Positions 23,173 to 36,915 of a DNA stretch of 64,000 nucleotides are shown in pieces (position 1 is the first letter of the stretch; the number at the start of each line of letters is the position of its first letter). The position numbers and the translations under genes are program-made. This DNA comes from Rallus limicola (taxonomy: Eukaryota > Chordata > Aves > Gruiformes > Rallidae). The DNA is taken from positions 456,501 through 520,500 of the forward strand of contig JAKCOZ010000060.1 of NCBI GenBank assembly GCA_022605955.1, in the 5' to 3' direction. Under the pieces are notes generated by a model, which was given only the letters and a program-made list of their open reading frames with translations, had not been told where the DNA came from and searched no databases.

Positions 23173-26100
23173 CAGACAGAATATAACACATAATTTAGGA
23201 GGGTATAATGTAATCCATTGTTATAAATTTGCGTCATTATGGGAAAAAAAAAAAAAAAAGAATGGAACCTGATGCCTTTTTTGTCTGAAGAATTCATCCT
23301 TCAAATATTAGCAATTTCTCAATTACAGAACATTCAGATTGACATTGCAGGAAAACCTGAGATAAACTATAGGCCAATCCTATAAAATTCAGGATTGTCT
23401 TTAGCATTTAGACTGAGATCTACAACATCATAAAAAGGTTTGGAGCCATTGCGTAACTTGTATGGAAGGAGTGAGACACATAAAATCTCCACAGGTCCAA
23501 TATGGTGCAAAACTATTATGCTAGAGAAAACTGTATGTTTTAAGATTTTGATAATTTCCAATGGTATTATTTACAATATTTCAGTTTTGAACGCATCAGC
23601 AAGAAAGGGCCAAGCAGACACCATGGTCTTCCCCAAAAATAAGAAAGCATACAGTCTGTAGTATAAAAGTCTTGCAAAAGCTACTTAATATTCTCACATT
23701 AAATTCTTAAAGAAGATCTTTCCTGCCTCTTTTTTTTTACATACAATCAATGGATTACTTAACACAAAAGGTCACTCACAAACTCTATCACTCCTTCTCA
23801 AAGCATTTAAATGACTTTAGGGACTCAAAGACATATTTCAAACTATGATTTCTTGAGATTTGATGTTGTAAATATGCCATTCTACACTGTAACATTTTAA
23901 AAAACACCTTAATTTTATATTGTGTAGACCTTTCTAAATAATTAAGAAACTGATTTGAAAACATAATAAATAAAATGGCCATTTGACTCTACTGTGAAAT
24001 CATTGTATCTGCATGTCATTTGAGCATACTTGGATGTATGATAAACTTGGGAGAATATTAAATCTCAACAGTTTCATTAATACTAAAAAAAAATTATCAT
24101 TCACGTAATTGGAAGTTCACTGGAAATTCAGAATAACAGTTTACCTTACTCATTAATAGATATCGGTGATTTATTATAAACTTTTTTTGTTTTGGTCATT
24201 ATAAGTACAAGATATCTACTTTAAAAATATAGTTATCTAACCAAAATAACTATTCCAAATAATAGTGCACACTTTACAAGTTAGCTCTCCCAAACTTTTC
24301 AAAACCTATTCATTGGAAAAAAAATATTAAAAAAAAAAGAAAAAAAAAAGAAAGAAAAGAAAAAGGAGAGAGAAAAAACCCTCCTATTTGTTTTTTCAGT
24401 GAATTCTTTCCTTGAGTTTTTTTTTGGTTGGTTGATTAGGATTTTTTAATTCTGTGAAAATTTTAATGGAGGAAAATACCAAACCATTACAGAAGATTAA
24501 TTTAGAATCCATGTTTTCAGATGTTTCTTCAATTAATATTATCATTTATTATTTGTAAATCTTTCAACTTTTACTCCTCTCCTAGACAAAAATTATGTTT
24601 GAAAAGTCATTCAACAGAACAAAAAATATCTTTCTTTAAAAATTAAAAAATGTTGCTGCATTCAGCCAACAGTCATAAAATTTAATAAGTAATACAGTTT
24701 CAGTTTCACAAGGAAAGCAAATGGGATGAATTTTACCCATTCCTCTTATTTGGAAGTCTGATTTAAGACCTCTGCTGAAGAAAGACATTTAGAAGATATT
24801 GCACATAGTCACTGCAGTCAATAAGACCTATGCCTTCTACAACTATGCTCGCATACTCTTTTTACCCACACATTGAACAAAGAGATGGTTGTAGTGAAAT
24901 TATCAGACTTCCAATAACATAGACTGTATTTGAGAGAAAAGCATAGATAGGTCATTGAATGGACATTGTGATTGTTTTTTTAGACTCTGGTAAAATGCAG
25001 GAAATAATCTGTACGTTAGACACATCAGATTTTAAGTGAGTAATGCTTATGGACATACAGATTTTTAACTGCTGTATTATTATATTTTTACCAATATAAT
25101 TTTGTGGTTTAATATTTAAATGTGTGGAATGGGTGTTTGAACATCCCAATTTTAAATAAAAATAAATTGAATGTGATTCTAATTTCATTTGATTACATAC
25201 TGATAGCACATCACTCGGAAGTGGCGAAATACAGTAAAAAATACATTACCAAGTTTAAAGCACTGAAAAACCTAAAAAATAATAATAATAAAAAAAAATA
25301 CAAGATTATACTACTGCATTAGCACCACAGGATCATTTGCTAAACAGTACAATCATTCTCAGAAGAATTTTATGTTCAAAACAAAGAATAAAGAAAATTA
25401 TGGGTAAAAAAGTGGCAAATTGGAAATAGAACACGAAGCTCTGTTTCACAGGCTGTTGATGATCACTTTTCTATTTTATGTGTCAGGTTTAAATTTCCCT
25501 GTGGCAGCAATTTAAATCTTTTTTTCTTTCCTGAGGCTGCTTAAAAATTTAATTTAGCTCAGGCGCTGTGTCTATGTTTTATAATAGGAATATAGAAAAC
25601 TCTTCTAATTTGGGGGCTGACCCTTTTAACAGATTATAGAAATTTAAACATAATTAATCAGCTTTATTCATAGAGTTACATGGGCTTTCCACAATTTACT
25701 CATGTAAATTTCTTTGCTTGAGTTACAGTAGACTACATTAGAGAAGGGTATTTGAAGGCAGATATTCACAAGTCACACATTCATGTGGTGCATATACAGT
25801 GGAAGAGTCATTTGCATGCACATCCACACACACACAGATACACATACATAAATCCAATAAATCTACATCTCTTCAGAAGTTTCACCAGTCATCCTCCACT
25901 CAACGTTAACTCCTTCACATTCAAGTTCCTGTGTTATTATTTTTTTCCCCTGTATTTTTAGCTAAGGATTGGAAATGGATTCTCACTTCTGAAACAACCG
26001 CATGGTAGGTTTCATCCTTCTCTCCTGGGCTAGAGTATCGCGCTCCCAATATGAAATGGTACTAAAGTCTGATACTGGGATCACAGTTTTTTGTTAGGAA

Positions 26101-27764
26101 TCCTGAACGTTAGGGGAAAATACAAAATTTTTTAAAGAATAATATCACTGCAAAATCCTTAATTACCCACTTTGATGTTTTTTTCTTGTTAAGTTACGGC
26201 TGAAGAATATTCTATATGTTTTAACTAGTAGAAAGGATAGCATCCATGGTTTTTTTTGTAAATGATGGAGTTCAACAAGGCAGGTTTAAAGACTGCATTT
26301 CTCAGAACTTTATCCTTTACCAGAGGCTGAATTTTTAAAAGGAAAAAGAAGTGCCACTTGATCCACTTCTGTCATATCCGCAAATCTATAGCTGCACAGA
26401 ATTCAGGCAATGTCAACAGCAGTGACATTCCCCTTAGCTTTTATCATCCCCATGTATACTTAATTCCTTTGCAAGGAATCATTCTCTTGACACTGCAAAT
26501 GTGCAGGTAATCATTTGTTTACATTATTATGTTCTAGATTCACCCCACTTTAAAAAAAACAAAACCAAAACAAACCCAACCAACCAAACCCAAAACATGT
26601 GGACCTCATGTTATCTTCCAGACCTACAAAACAAGGTTATGGAAAGTGGCAAGGCAGGACAGGTTCCAGTTCTGCACGTTTGTCCAACGGCTAGAGATGG
26701 GTGGTTATGAGATTTTCTGTGGTCTCTTCTCATCTCATTCTCACTCTGGTTTCTAGAGAAGTTTGTTTTCAATCCTGTGCTCTTCCTCTTGTCCAGCTGT
26801 GAAAGAGTACGATTTTGTCTCATAGTGATGTTTTTGAGCATATAAATAAGTGATATTTAAAGAAAGATTAAAGTAGCTAAAGAAGATGAGAGCTTTATTA
26901 AAATGGAGAAGAGCATGAGAAGAGACTTTTGCTGCTGCTCGTTGTACTTTTTGAGGTCACTGAAGAGAAATCAGCTGAAATTATCTGAATAAAAAAATAC
27001 CCTGGAAATATTGTTCAAAGGTTATGGGTGAATAAAAGATCACAGTAAAATTAGAAATTACTGCTAAGAGAAATAAGAGAAGTCAAGGGGATAATTAACA
27101 AAGAATGATTTCAGAGTAAAAGGACATTGCTCAGTTAACTTAAATTCCATCTATTATTAAAGAACACAGTAAAATCTGTGTAATAGTATGGGAGTTGTTT
27201 TGTTTGCAAGTTGATTGTATACTTCTTTAGTGATAAATATTAGAAAATACATCGTAGACAGGAGCTACTAAGAAACTGTTCTTCTGCTGATTCCTTAGAC
27301 AGAGCTAAAGGAGAGAGATACTGAGAAGAATCAGGGAACATGTAAGAAAGGGAACAACGTGTTTTCATGACATAGTCCCTAAAGACCTAGCAATCCATCT
27401 CTATACGTGAAAAACTCTTGCTCAGGTGGGAGGGGAAAGGACCAGCAGGACTGAAGCTATCTGTGTCATGATCCATCTCCATGATTCCACAGGGAAGAGA
27501 AGCATCTGAATTCAAACCCAGTCCAGATAAGATTGCATTAATTATTTTGTCCTGCTCGATCTTTCTGTAGTGAAGGTCAGAACAAATGGCAGCTGAGAAA
27601 AAATCCAATGTTAACACGAATGGTCGTATCTTGCATTTATGATAGATGGCCATGGTATCTCAAGACCTGCAAGCCTTCACTCTTGCATTCACAGCATCAT
27701 TCTTCTGTCAGTTTAGAAGACAGCCATCATTTTCTTACCCATTTTTCCTTCACAATAAAGCTGA
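23173..27764. other. unique AT-rich sequence, no gene seen
   Basis: Unique DNA with an A-run at 23244-23260, the purine tract at 24318-24376, a CA-rich patch at 25823-25850 and an A/C-rich patch at 26551-26596. The open frames present are short and lack splice, start-context or homology support. Confidence 0.5.
24318..24376 (+). repeat. A/G-rich (oligopurine) low-complexity tract
   Basis: About 60 bases of A runs punctuated by G (AAAAAAGAAAGAAAAGAAAA then GGAGAGAGAAAAAA), interrupted only by one TATT near its start. It may be the remnant of a poly-A tail, but no recognisable element precedes it. Confidence 0.75.
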
Positions 27765-27953
27765 TAAGACCCTGGCACTGGTTGCCCAGAGAAGCTGGGG
27801 ATGCCCTTGGATCCCTAGAAGAGTTCAAGGCCAGTTTGGATGGGGCTCTGAGTGCCCTGGGCTGGGAGGGTGGTGCCCCTGGTCATGGCAGGGAGTTGGG
27901 ACTACGTGGTATTTGAGGTCCCTTCACACCCAAACCAGTGGGATTCTGTGATT
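27765..27953 (+). mobile_element. CR1 LINE 3' fragment (about 190 bp)
   Basis: Plus-strand CR1 3' region: TTCAAGGCCAGTTTGGATGG, GTGCCCCTGGTCATGGCAGG, a diverged GAGGTCCCTTCACACCCAAA, and the end GTGGGATTCTGTGATT. The antecedent peptide block (LEEFKASLDGALSALG) is the typical last part of CR1 ORF2. It is 5'-truncated and inactive. Confidence 0.95.
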
Positions 27954-30184
27954 TTTGCATTTTGAAGTATTGTTAGTGGTGTGAATACTTTCCCATAAAG
28001 ATAAATTTGAAACAAATTTGATTAATTACTCTTTTCCATCCCGCAAGAAAGTATGTCCAAGGGAGGCATGCAGGGACCAATAGTCTTAGCAAAAAGAAAT
28101 ATATAAAGGAATAAATGAATAAATAAATAAGTGAATAGAACCCCAAAACAAAAGAGAGGACATACACACATACAGTCCAACATTAAAGACTGCCTGGGAA
28201 AGAAACTTTGACAGTTTCTCAGAATCTAGTACTAATGGTAGCTCAGTCCCTATCAATGTCTACAGAAACAGTATATAAAAAAAAAACATTTCAGTGCAGG
28301 CTGGTTAATTTTCAGATTCAACAAGGCTACGCTTAATCACTTAATATTGCTACCATCTTTTATCTAACTCTTTATTCTTCTAAGTGTTGTTATTATGATA
28401 TTTAAAAGCCTTTTTCAATTTCATAAAACGTTAGTAGGAAAGAGAAGCTTTATAGAACCAGCACCAAAACAAAACGTCCTGTAATTTTTTATTTATTATT
28501 TATTACAGGACCACTAAGAAGTTGTGTTCCATCCAGAGCTAATTGTTTTAGTCATGAGGATAGAAAATGGATTGAGAATTAGTTAGTGATTTAATTATTT
28601 AAATAAAATATAAACTCAGTCGTCGTAGACTTTTCTTCAACTCTGATTCCTTGAACCTCAGGGGTTTATAAATTTGTAGTCTTAAGCCTTGAAACCAGCT
28701 GAAAGACATTGTCTACTTCCTGTTGCAATGGTGATGTGATATGATAGAGCATTTGCTTTTTCTAAATGTTTGTCAAGGTTATGTATCTAATGCAAGCCAA
28801 ACAGACACATACTGCTAACCTTTTATTTTTTCCTTACTTATCAGATCTCCATTGCAGCAGTCTGAAATGTTTACTAACATATAACATGGGAGGTGACAAA
28901 GTGAGATTTTATTTTAAACATTGAACAATTACCAAAAAAACCCCACCCAAACACATTATTATCTCAGTTTCCAAATGTAATGCACACAGCTGGATTATGA
29001 CTAATATTTTTATTTTGGGATTATGAGATTCTAAAATATTCCAGGGAGAAAAATCTGATGCCAGATAGAAAATATTGGGAGGGGGGGAAAAAAAATTGTA
29101 ATTTCTATGACATGGGTGGTTTATTTGCTATATTACACAGTGACATCAAGAATTTGGGAGTCAGGAGAAAAATATGCCCAGTGTACTGATGAGCAGAATT
29201 CGTCTCAACACTCTTCAGCAACATTCTTCTTAATATCTGAGTTGGACCAAGTTTCCCAAAACTGAGAATCCTTCACTAGTCTTTTAAATAAAGATTTAGG
29301 AGATCATAGATCTCAGAGTCTGATAATACAGTGGCTTTGAATATGATGTTCAGCGTTTTAGAAGATCAAGAGTGGTATCTGAAAAATTAAGACAATGATC
29401 AAAAAAGAGATTCATAAATGCATTTAACAGTGAGTATTATCATGATGCATAAATTCCAACACATGCCATGAAGATATATGCACAAAGGCCAAAATAAAAC
29501 AATTAGAAGCCTTAAAAAAAAAACCCAAACAAACCAGGCTGCAATTTACAAATACTCATTATTCATGAAGTGATAAGGTATGAACATTTTACTAGGAAAT
29601 ATAGCTTAGGTAAAGTGCCTTGATTTTTTAGAGATTGAAGAATGGTCCTTACTTAGATTAACATTAATTCCTGATGCTTTAGTAACTTCAAAGGACCTTT
29701 CAAAGTGAAAGCAGATACATCTGTATATGTCTAATATGACCAGGGAACTAATAATTAGGAATGTGTTAAATTGTTTTGCTGTACATAGATTTACATTACC
29801 GGGTGCCAAAAGCATTATTTTTAGGAATGACATAGGATGCTTTATCAGGATACCTATGAGACCTTGTCATGGACGTATTAAGGAGTGAATGCACTTCACT
29901 CATTACAGAGAAGTAACAATATATATTTACTGATATAAACCAGTTAGCAAAGTCTGATGGTAAGTGTGAAACTGATTTAAAAAGATTTCATGACAAGGCA
30001 CTTTTTGTTATTTACTGCCTAAAGAACAGAGTCAGACAAAGCTTAAGAAAGTGGCCTTCCTGTTGAGTCACAAGGTTCAGAATGGAACACCTTGAATTCT
30101 AAACTCCTTCTCAGAGAGGAATCTAGGGGTATCTGGATCCAGACATAGTCCCAGGCTTTGTTAATGGTTTCTGTCTAAAGGATT

Positions 30185-30190
<6 letters not shown>
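27954..30190. other. unique AT-rich sequence, no gene seen
   Basis: Unique DNA with an AATAAATGAATAAATAAATA patch at 28109-28136 and G/A-rich bases near 29079-29096. No gene, transposon end or strong splice-site pair is supported. An isolated donor-like GATGGTAAGTG lies near 29946. Confidence 0.5.

Positions 30191-30239
<49 letters not shown>
30191..30239. repeat. (TG)24 microsatellite
   Basis: An uninterrupted TG run of 49 bases, preceded by TATATA. Pure and long, so probably polymorphic. It lies 30 bases upstream of a CR1 fragment. Confidence 0.98.
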
Positions 30240-30242
<3 letters not shown>

Positions 30243-30269
30243 CAACCCTTTATATCATTTAGCTAAGAT

Positions 30270-30572
30270 TCTTGTATGAGAAACAGTGTGGACAGTAGGG
30301 CTGAGGAAGGGATTGTGTCCCTGTACTTGACATTGGTGAGGTTGCACCTCATGTGCTGGGTTCTTTTCTGGGCCCCTCACCATAAGAAGGACATTGAGGT
30401 CCTGGAGAGTGTCCAGAGAAGGGCAACCAGGCTGGGGAAGGGGCTGGAGGGCAAATCCGCTGAGGAGCAGCTGAGGGACCTGGGGGCGTTCAGCCTGCAG
30501 AATTCAGCCTGCAGAATACAGGCTGAGGGGAGACCTTATCACCACCTTGTGATTCTGCGATTCTTAGTTTCA
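30270..30572 (+). mobile_element. CR1 LINE fragment with internal deletion
   Basis: A plus-strand CR1 copy. It starts within the RT (IVSLYLTLVRLHLMCWVLFW) and continues through [20 protein letters not shown] and the block ending in GGGGAGACCTTATCACCACC. It then jumps directly to the terminal TTGTGATTCTGCGATTCTTA. The roughly 350 bp normally between the GGAGACCTTAT block and the 3' end are missing. A short local duplication (GCCTGCAGAATTCA then GCCTGCAGAATACA, 30496-30523) lies just before the deletion. It is inactive. Confidence 0.93.
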
Positions 30573-31066
30573 TAATTCACTTAAAGAGTATCTAGCATAA
30601 TAAAGATTCTCTCAGCCTTGAGGAGTAAGCTTCAGAAGCATCCCTGCTCAAGGGGAGATCCCAGCATGCATCCTGCTGCCATGCAGGAGAACTCAATGGG
30701 CTCTTGGGCTGTGCACTGTTTATGCAGTAAGGTAACCAACTTACAGTCACATTTGCATAGCAAGCATTTATTTGGTTGTTGGATGCTCCTCAGCTGTGGA
30801 GCAAGTTGTGTAGACTGTGGCTACAGTGTTGTTATCTGCTTCTTCTTCACTGAATTCAAAGTTGAGACACTGCACCTGTTCGTGACTGTAAGGAGAAGGG
30901 AGGAGGGGAGCATAGCATCACAGACCTTAATTAAAGACTGGAAAGCTAACTCCTTGAAATGTGAAAACAGGCTGCAAGATGTCTTTGGAACTTCAAGGCA
31001 AACTGAGCTACTGAAAATATTTCAAGTGGGCCAGTTTCTCCCTGTTAGAGAAAGTAAGAAACACAT
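30573..31066 (+). other. 162-codon open frame, unassigned
   Basis: The longest open frame in the window starts at ATG 30618 and ends at 31106, directly downstream of the CR1 end. Its peptide has no domain I recognise. It is rich in Cys and Ser in the first half (GCWMLLSCGASCVDCGYSVV, a hydrophobic Cys-rich stretch) and charged in the second half. No promoter, start context or splice signal supports translation. It may be the body of an unrecognised repeat or simply a GC-richer, stop-poor patch. Confidence that it is coding is low. Confidence 0.12.
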
Positions 31067-31300
31067 CGTGCACCACGAACTCAACGCGGCCACGCTGACA
31101 CTTTGATGGTACGTGGCGCAGATATCCACAAGTTGTGCAAGTCTAACAGCATTACAATTCAGCCATGCCAGGGAGGCTCCTGCTGATGGAAGAACAGACT
31201 ATGCGGAGCGCGTTGCCAAATCGGGCTCTGTATCGTTCACACTTCGCAGGGTCTGAGAATCTTGTGAGATCTTTTGCCAGCAGCCCTCCACACGCGTCGT
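31067..31300. promoter_or_regulatory. CpG cluster
   Basis: I count 16 CpG dinucleotides in about 230 bases (for example AACGCGGCCACGC, GGAGCGCGTTGCC, CACGCGTCGTG), in surroundings where CpG is rare. It is too short and not GC-rich enough for a classical CpG island. A protected regulatory element or a recent insertion that has not yet lost its CpGs would both fit. Confidence 0.4.
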
Positions 31301-33745
31301 GTTTCTTTGTTACCTCTTCCTTTCAGCACCTGTGTCACATCTTCCCCTTCTCCAGTCTCAGTTTTGTCATCCCCAGTAGTGGTACTGGACACTGATTTTT
31401 TCTGTTATAGACTGTGTAGCAGCTTTGGGATTATCGTGGTGTAATCCAGCGCTAAAAGTGAACAGATTGAAGACAGAATCCCACACATATGTTGCACAGC
31501 AGAGTCTTCTGACTCAGCACAGCAAAAGCGATCTGATACCATCTAGAAATTACAATTTTCTTACATTGTCTAGATAGCTGAGACAGGGTAAAATCAAGCC
31601 ACAGCTCCATACTCCTCCAGATTGTCTGTACAATATATTCCTACCTATGTCGTGAAATGCAGCTTGGAGAGCCATCATTTCACCAAAAGTAATGGATTTC
31701 CTAACAATTTCATAAGAGCAGTCTCCTCTGGACCCCAATGCCTTTTGCCATCAGTGGACTTTCCTCACTTTGCTATCCAAAAGACCAAGTATCTTTGTAT
31801 TTTGTCATTCCTTTAAGGAGTTTAAAAATTTTATTCCAACTATTGATAATTACACTGATGGCAGGTATTAAAAAAAAAAGTCAGACTGCACAAAATCATA
31901 TTGTAAGCTTTAGCAGATTTCCAACTCCAAAGATGAAATCTGTTGCTTCTTTCTCCGTCCACCTTCTCCTACATTGCAGTGACGCTCATTTCCCCATCCT
32001 TCCCCTTCCCTCCATCAGACAGGGAGACTGGCCAGCTCCCCAAAAATGGAGTCAGACTGAGCACAGTTGCATTGCAATTGCTAATCAATGCACTTCTTGG
32101 GAGCACTACCCATGCAACAAAACCAAACTGTGTAAGAGAACAGAATAAATTTTTATTTGGTGTTATCCACAAAACCAAGTCCAGGCTAATCTTAAAAATT
32201 AAATAAAATCCATTCATGGTTGTGGGGTGTTTTGAGTGAGTTGATAATTTCCTGCAATATCCTCATTGTGTGGTTCACCTTCAAAACAGGATAGAGAAAA
32301 TTTTATTATTTAACAGTAAAAAAAAAATAATAAAAGTCCAAAGCCTGTTCATTCTTTGTGCACAAAGAAAAACCCAGAAAAGGAGAAAGGCAGAAAAAGA
32401 TAAAACTTTGCTAGAACACAGATTTAAAATATTTTCAGGCTCCAGGGAATGATTGCTCTGTAGGCATCTGAATGACCTCCGTACAGTCATCCAGCAAATC
32501 TGAAGATGATCTGAAACACAGCTGATGACTGCTGCCACCACGCTTGCAGCAGTACAAGTTGTCATGAGACCTTCAAGTGAGAGGGCTTCAATAGAGGAAC
32601 AAGCATGAAACATGCATGGGAACAAAGCTATTGACAGGCTATGTTTTTCTTGGACAAACTATAACCTTTAACACTGGAATGAAGAAAAGTAACTTAGATA
32701 TAAAAATAAATTTAGAAAACCTTTCCCAACAAAGGGACACTTTTCAAACTCGTTGTCACAAAACCCCAGCTGAAATCCAGGCATTGTTCTTGACTGAAAG
32801 GCAAACCTTTGACTCACTTTGAATGAACAGGTTTTAGTGATGAAAAGCAACTTTATCTTCATACTGATGGTGAAACTAGGCAAATGCAGACTTCTTGTCA
32901 GCCAATGCTCTGTTCCTTTGTGCACCACCGTCAGCGGTATTTATTCACTCTCATATTTCTGTTTAAGATAAATTCTGAGTCAGTTGGGGCCTAGAAATGT
33001 CTAGGTAAGTATTAGTGCCTTGTATTTAACATTTCATATAACAACTTAATAGTTGTCAGATCATTGCTGAAGATTGGAACGTGGTAATTATTAGCTTTAT
33101 TCTTGACAATATCAGAATGCTTAAGATGGAACTGAACTTAACCTTAGAAAAGAGTTTGTGAAACAACTGTAGAGAATGACGAAAATACTTTCCCCAGCCA
33201 AAGTTAAAGAATAACAAGTCGTATTCGTATTTATATTTCATGAGAAGAACCTTTGCTTTCCTTGGAAACTCAGACCTGTTGCTCCCTGTTAGCACTCTGT
33301 GACTGCCCACAGACATTAAAGACATGCTTCCAGCAGAAATGGATGTGCATTCAGCAAGTTCTTTCACACTAATCACTTGAAAAGCTACAGAGAAGTTATA
33401 CTGTATTATTATTAGTATTGATTGGGGAGGATTTTGAAATTTTGTTGGAGAAATGTGTGCAGTTTAATGTGAATAAATGCTAAAGCATGCAAACTTAACA
33501 TTTACTGGTTTAAGCAATATCCAGTGACACATCTACATTTGCCATTTAAATGAACAATTATGCTACATCCATTTTTCTAAAAGGTGAAGAAACCCCACAA
33601 GTTACTGCCTGAACACTTTTCTTTTAAGGTTTGAATGAATGTTAAGAGTTCTTCTACCTCCTCCACACACATTCCTTGCAGCTCATACATTTCTACATGA
33701 TGTTGGAAATCACCAACCAGATTAAAAAAAGCCAAAAAGACCCAG

Positions 33746-33746
<1 letters not shown>
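31301..33746. other. unique sequence, no gene seen
   Basis: Unique DNA. Overlapping frames at 31738-32148 and 31943-32206 have no coding support. An isolated consensus donor (TCTAG then GTAAGTATT) lies at 33004/33005 without a convincing acceptor upstream. Confidence 0.5.
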
Positions 33747-33810
<64 letters not shown>

Positions 33811-33828
33811 GTGATGATGATGATGATA
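33747..33828. repeat. compound microsatellite (AAT)n(GAT)n
   Basis: A pure AAT/ATA trinucleotide run of about 21 units (33747-33809) passes into about six GAT units (33810-33828). On the minus strand it generates poly-Tyr or poly-Leu runs in two frames, which are artefacts. Confidence 0.98.
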
Positions 33829-36800
33829 ACTCAAAAATAAACACCCAAACCCCACAACAAGACAAAATCCAAAAACACCAAACAAGAAGAGTAGTTAATG
33901 ATAATGAAGATGTGATGTCACCCTTGTCTACTGAAACCTCATGAACATGAAAAAACACTTAGCAAGGATACTGAGCCACCACAGAGCATTTCAGAACTTG
34001 TTGGCATTTGTTGTGTCATGAAAAACATCAAGACATCCTGTCTTCTTTTTCAGGTTTCTATGAAACACTATGCAACTTTGCAAATAAAAAAAATTAGTGT
34101 AAGGAGGGAGCTAGAAGTAGAAATTTTCCATGAGGTGACACCATGACTTCTACAGCCAATACAAGGTTATTTTCTAGCAAGAAAACCTTTCCCTGGACCA
34201 GTTTTCAAAGACTCAAGCTATGGGGTTTCCATAGCTTCTCTCTAGAGACTATTCCACAATTCTAATAGATCTCACTATTAGATACATTTTCCTGGTAATA
34301 AGGCTAAATTTTCCTTAGCTCAATTTCATCCCTGCAAAATGCATCCCTTGGTTGCAGTATGAAACACTTGCTGGTTCAAAACTAACCATGTGTCTTTTTC
34401 CTTCCACATAGCAGCATAACCTACTGTGCTCTGGTTTTATTCACTTTATTTTTAAAGATTTTATATGCTATAAAAGTCACCATCTTAGTATATGAAGCAA
34501 TTTTTTTTCTATTCCTACTTTTTTGTAATTGGGAATTTCATTTTCCCCAGTTCCAAAACTCTAAAATTTAGAAAATTGCACCTTTATGCACTGTTGCTGG
34601 CTTCAGATCTGTATGCCTGGATTTTCACAAGCATTTCACTACTTACAGAAGAGATTAGAAACCTCTTTTTCTATGTGAATGAGTAGTTTAACTTCTTGAA
34701 ACACATCATTTCATGGCCTACTTTCTTATACCAAATGGACTTAGACATAACTGGTACGTACAGGTGCATTGCTGAGGATTTTCTTCATTTAAATTTTAAA
34801 TATTTAAACACTACATTTACCCTGAGTAAATTCATTTCCTTGATAAAAAACAAGGAACCAAAAGGAAAAAGGGGTACAAGAAATTTATTAATTCATAACA
34901 TATTTTAAAAAAATGTATTTCCCAGGTTTTTATACTGATTATTGCATTGTTGCATGCTTATCTCTGAATTGTCATGCATATCATGATGTTGATGATGTTG
35001 TTCCTCAGAATATCAGCAGGGTTGCAATACAACAACCCAGTGGCACTCATGCAAGCAGGCTGTACAAAGATGGGTATCTTTTCCCTGGTTTGAGGACCCT
35101 TCTGTACAATAATAGACACACAGGCAGTGTTTCCATGGGAATTTTTCAAGATGCTTTCCCAGGGTCCATGCCTAGATAAGTCTTAAACATCTCTAAGCAC
35201 TGATATAGATGCTCACTTGCCTAGTGGTTTAGAATTATCTGAGGTGTACCATCTTACGACCCTCCAGTAGTTTGAAAATTGGGAAGGCTGGTAAGAGATG
35301 GATTCCATAAAAAACCTGCAGGAAGCGACTTTGGCTCAGTGGAAGGTGAAATCCCATGATCACTGCAGAGAAAAGTGGCATCAGGGACTGCAAAATGAAA
35401 TGCCACAAGGGTGGCACGCCCAGAAGAAATACAGATATTAGTGAGGCACATAGGTTCCATTTATCAGAGCACCTTTTTGGCTAAGGGAAGAGTGAGCTAA
35501 CCTGCTTTGGCTCGAGCTCAGTTTAAAATCAGGGTCAAGTGAACTTGTTTTACTAAAAGGAGAACTGACCTGAACCTTCACCACACATGAACTACTTGGT
35601 AAATATTTCAGAGCAGCATGAAAAATGTACAATTCTGCATAAATGCTTAAGCATGCAATGCTTGATTCTGCCACCCTTACTCACATCAAGTAGCCTCCTA
35701 CTCTTTGAGTAGTCCCACAAAACGTATGTATTTACCCAGGGAATAAGATAGCTGTGTGGTGTAATGGTACAGAACAGCGCTATTTTTGCCCGCTACCTTC
35801 TTCAGCAGTGGGTGAGGAAGATGTCTCACATACCAGACCTGACAGTAATGCACAATAAAATGCCTAGAGAGAGGTAGATACCACTATGTTTAAAGCAATT
35901 TCTGAACCAGACCCTTTTCTAATCTCCGCTTTAAGTACAGTACTTAGTAACAATCTGAATACATTTTTTCCATGTTGAAATCTCCTTTTGACACTGCATC
36001 TGTCACACAGCCAACATGTCTGACCCAGATGCACTGAGTAAGTCCCACAGATTATTTGTCAAACAAATTCTGGGACCTAATATTTGGGTCTTTTATTTAA
36101 TTGGTATGCAAATGAAGAAACAAGACAGCATTTGTGCTCGATACAGTTGTCACTTCAAATTCTGGTAACATTCATTATCATGCTTACAGATGTTTTTTTC
36201 ACACCTAACATCTGCCAATACTACCTAAACCGCAGGAAGTTGACAAACCTGCGCAAACTTCCTCTCAGTCTCCCTCTCCCTTTCTGTTATCTGTTCCATG
36301 CACACTAATTTTGTGCATCTGAGGCCTCTGCTCGCCAGAATTATGCCTGCTTCCTAACACCTCTGCCTCCAGAGCTTTGGATTTGAAATTGAACAGACAC
36401 GGAGCCAATTTATCATAGGATGACATGTGTCATGTTCATGGTATAACCAGAGGGACCTACTGTATGCACTGTATTTATCCTTTTGTTGTCAACATGGACA
36501 AAGACAATACCAGCAATAGGCAGCTATTAAATTTTTAAAACGCAATACATACTCTTAACTGTTGTTCCATTAGACTTGCAGTTTTTTAAATGTAGTACCA
36601 GCTCATTTTGCTTAACGCCAGATTTCCTTTGTCAGATAATCATCTGTCATTCAGGCATGCAGCATATTAAAATATGTGAGCACCAAATACCAATGCATTA
36701 GCAGCGAGTCTTCAAAAAAAAAAAAAAAAAACCAACATAAAAAACATTTCATATATATACATACCCTTTATGCAAGTAAGAAATCATAATCAGACTTAAT

Positions 36801-36915
36801 GACAGCTTACACATATTTATATATACTAATTTTGTTTGTAGCTATATTTATACCTAACTATACATACTGTGTTTGCAGACGAGGTATATAAATATGTCTA
36901 TACGTATGACTACAA
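33829..36915. other. unique sequence, no gene seen
   Basis: AT-rich unique DNA following an A/C-rich patch (33830-33886). Two T/A-rich plus-strand frames at 34492-34908 are hydrophobic or Lys-rich through base composition and carry no gene signals. An A-run lies at 36714-36731. No transposon end was recognised. Confidence 0.5.

Noticed and set aside
30573..31400. Possible endogenous retrovirus or solo LTR around the 162-codon ORF
   Set aside because: I find no TG...CA-bounded LTR pair, primer-binding site, polypurine tract or gag/pol motif. Only the GC/CpG rise and the ORF remain, so I did not call a provirus.
33577..33958. Minus-strand ORFs with poly-Tyr and poly-Leu runs
   Set aside because: Both are translations of the (AAT)n microsatellite in two frames. 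There is no conserved flank or gene signal.
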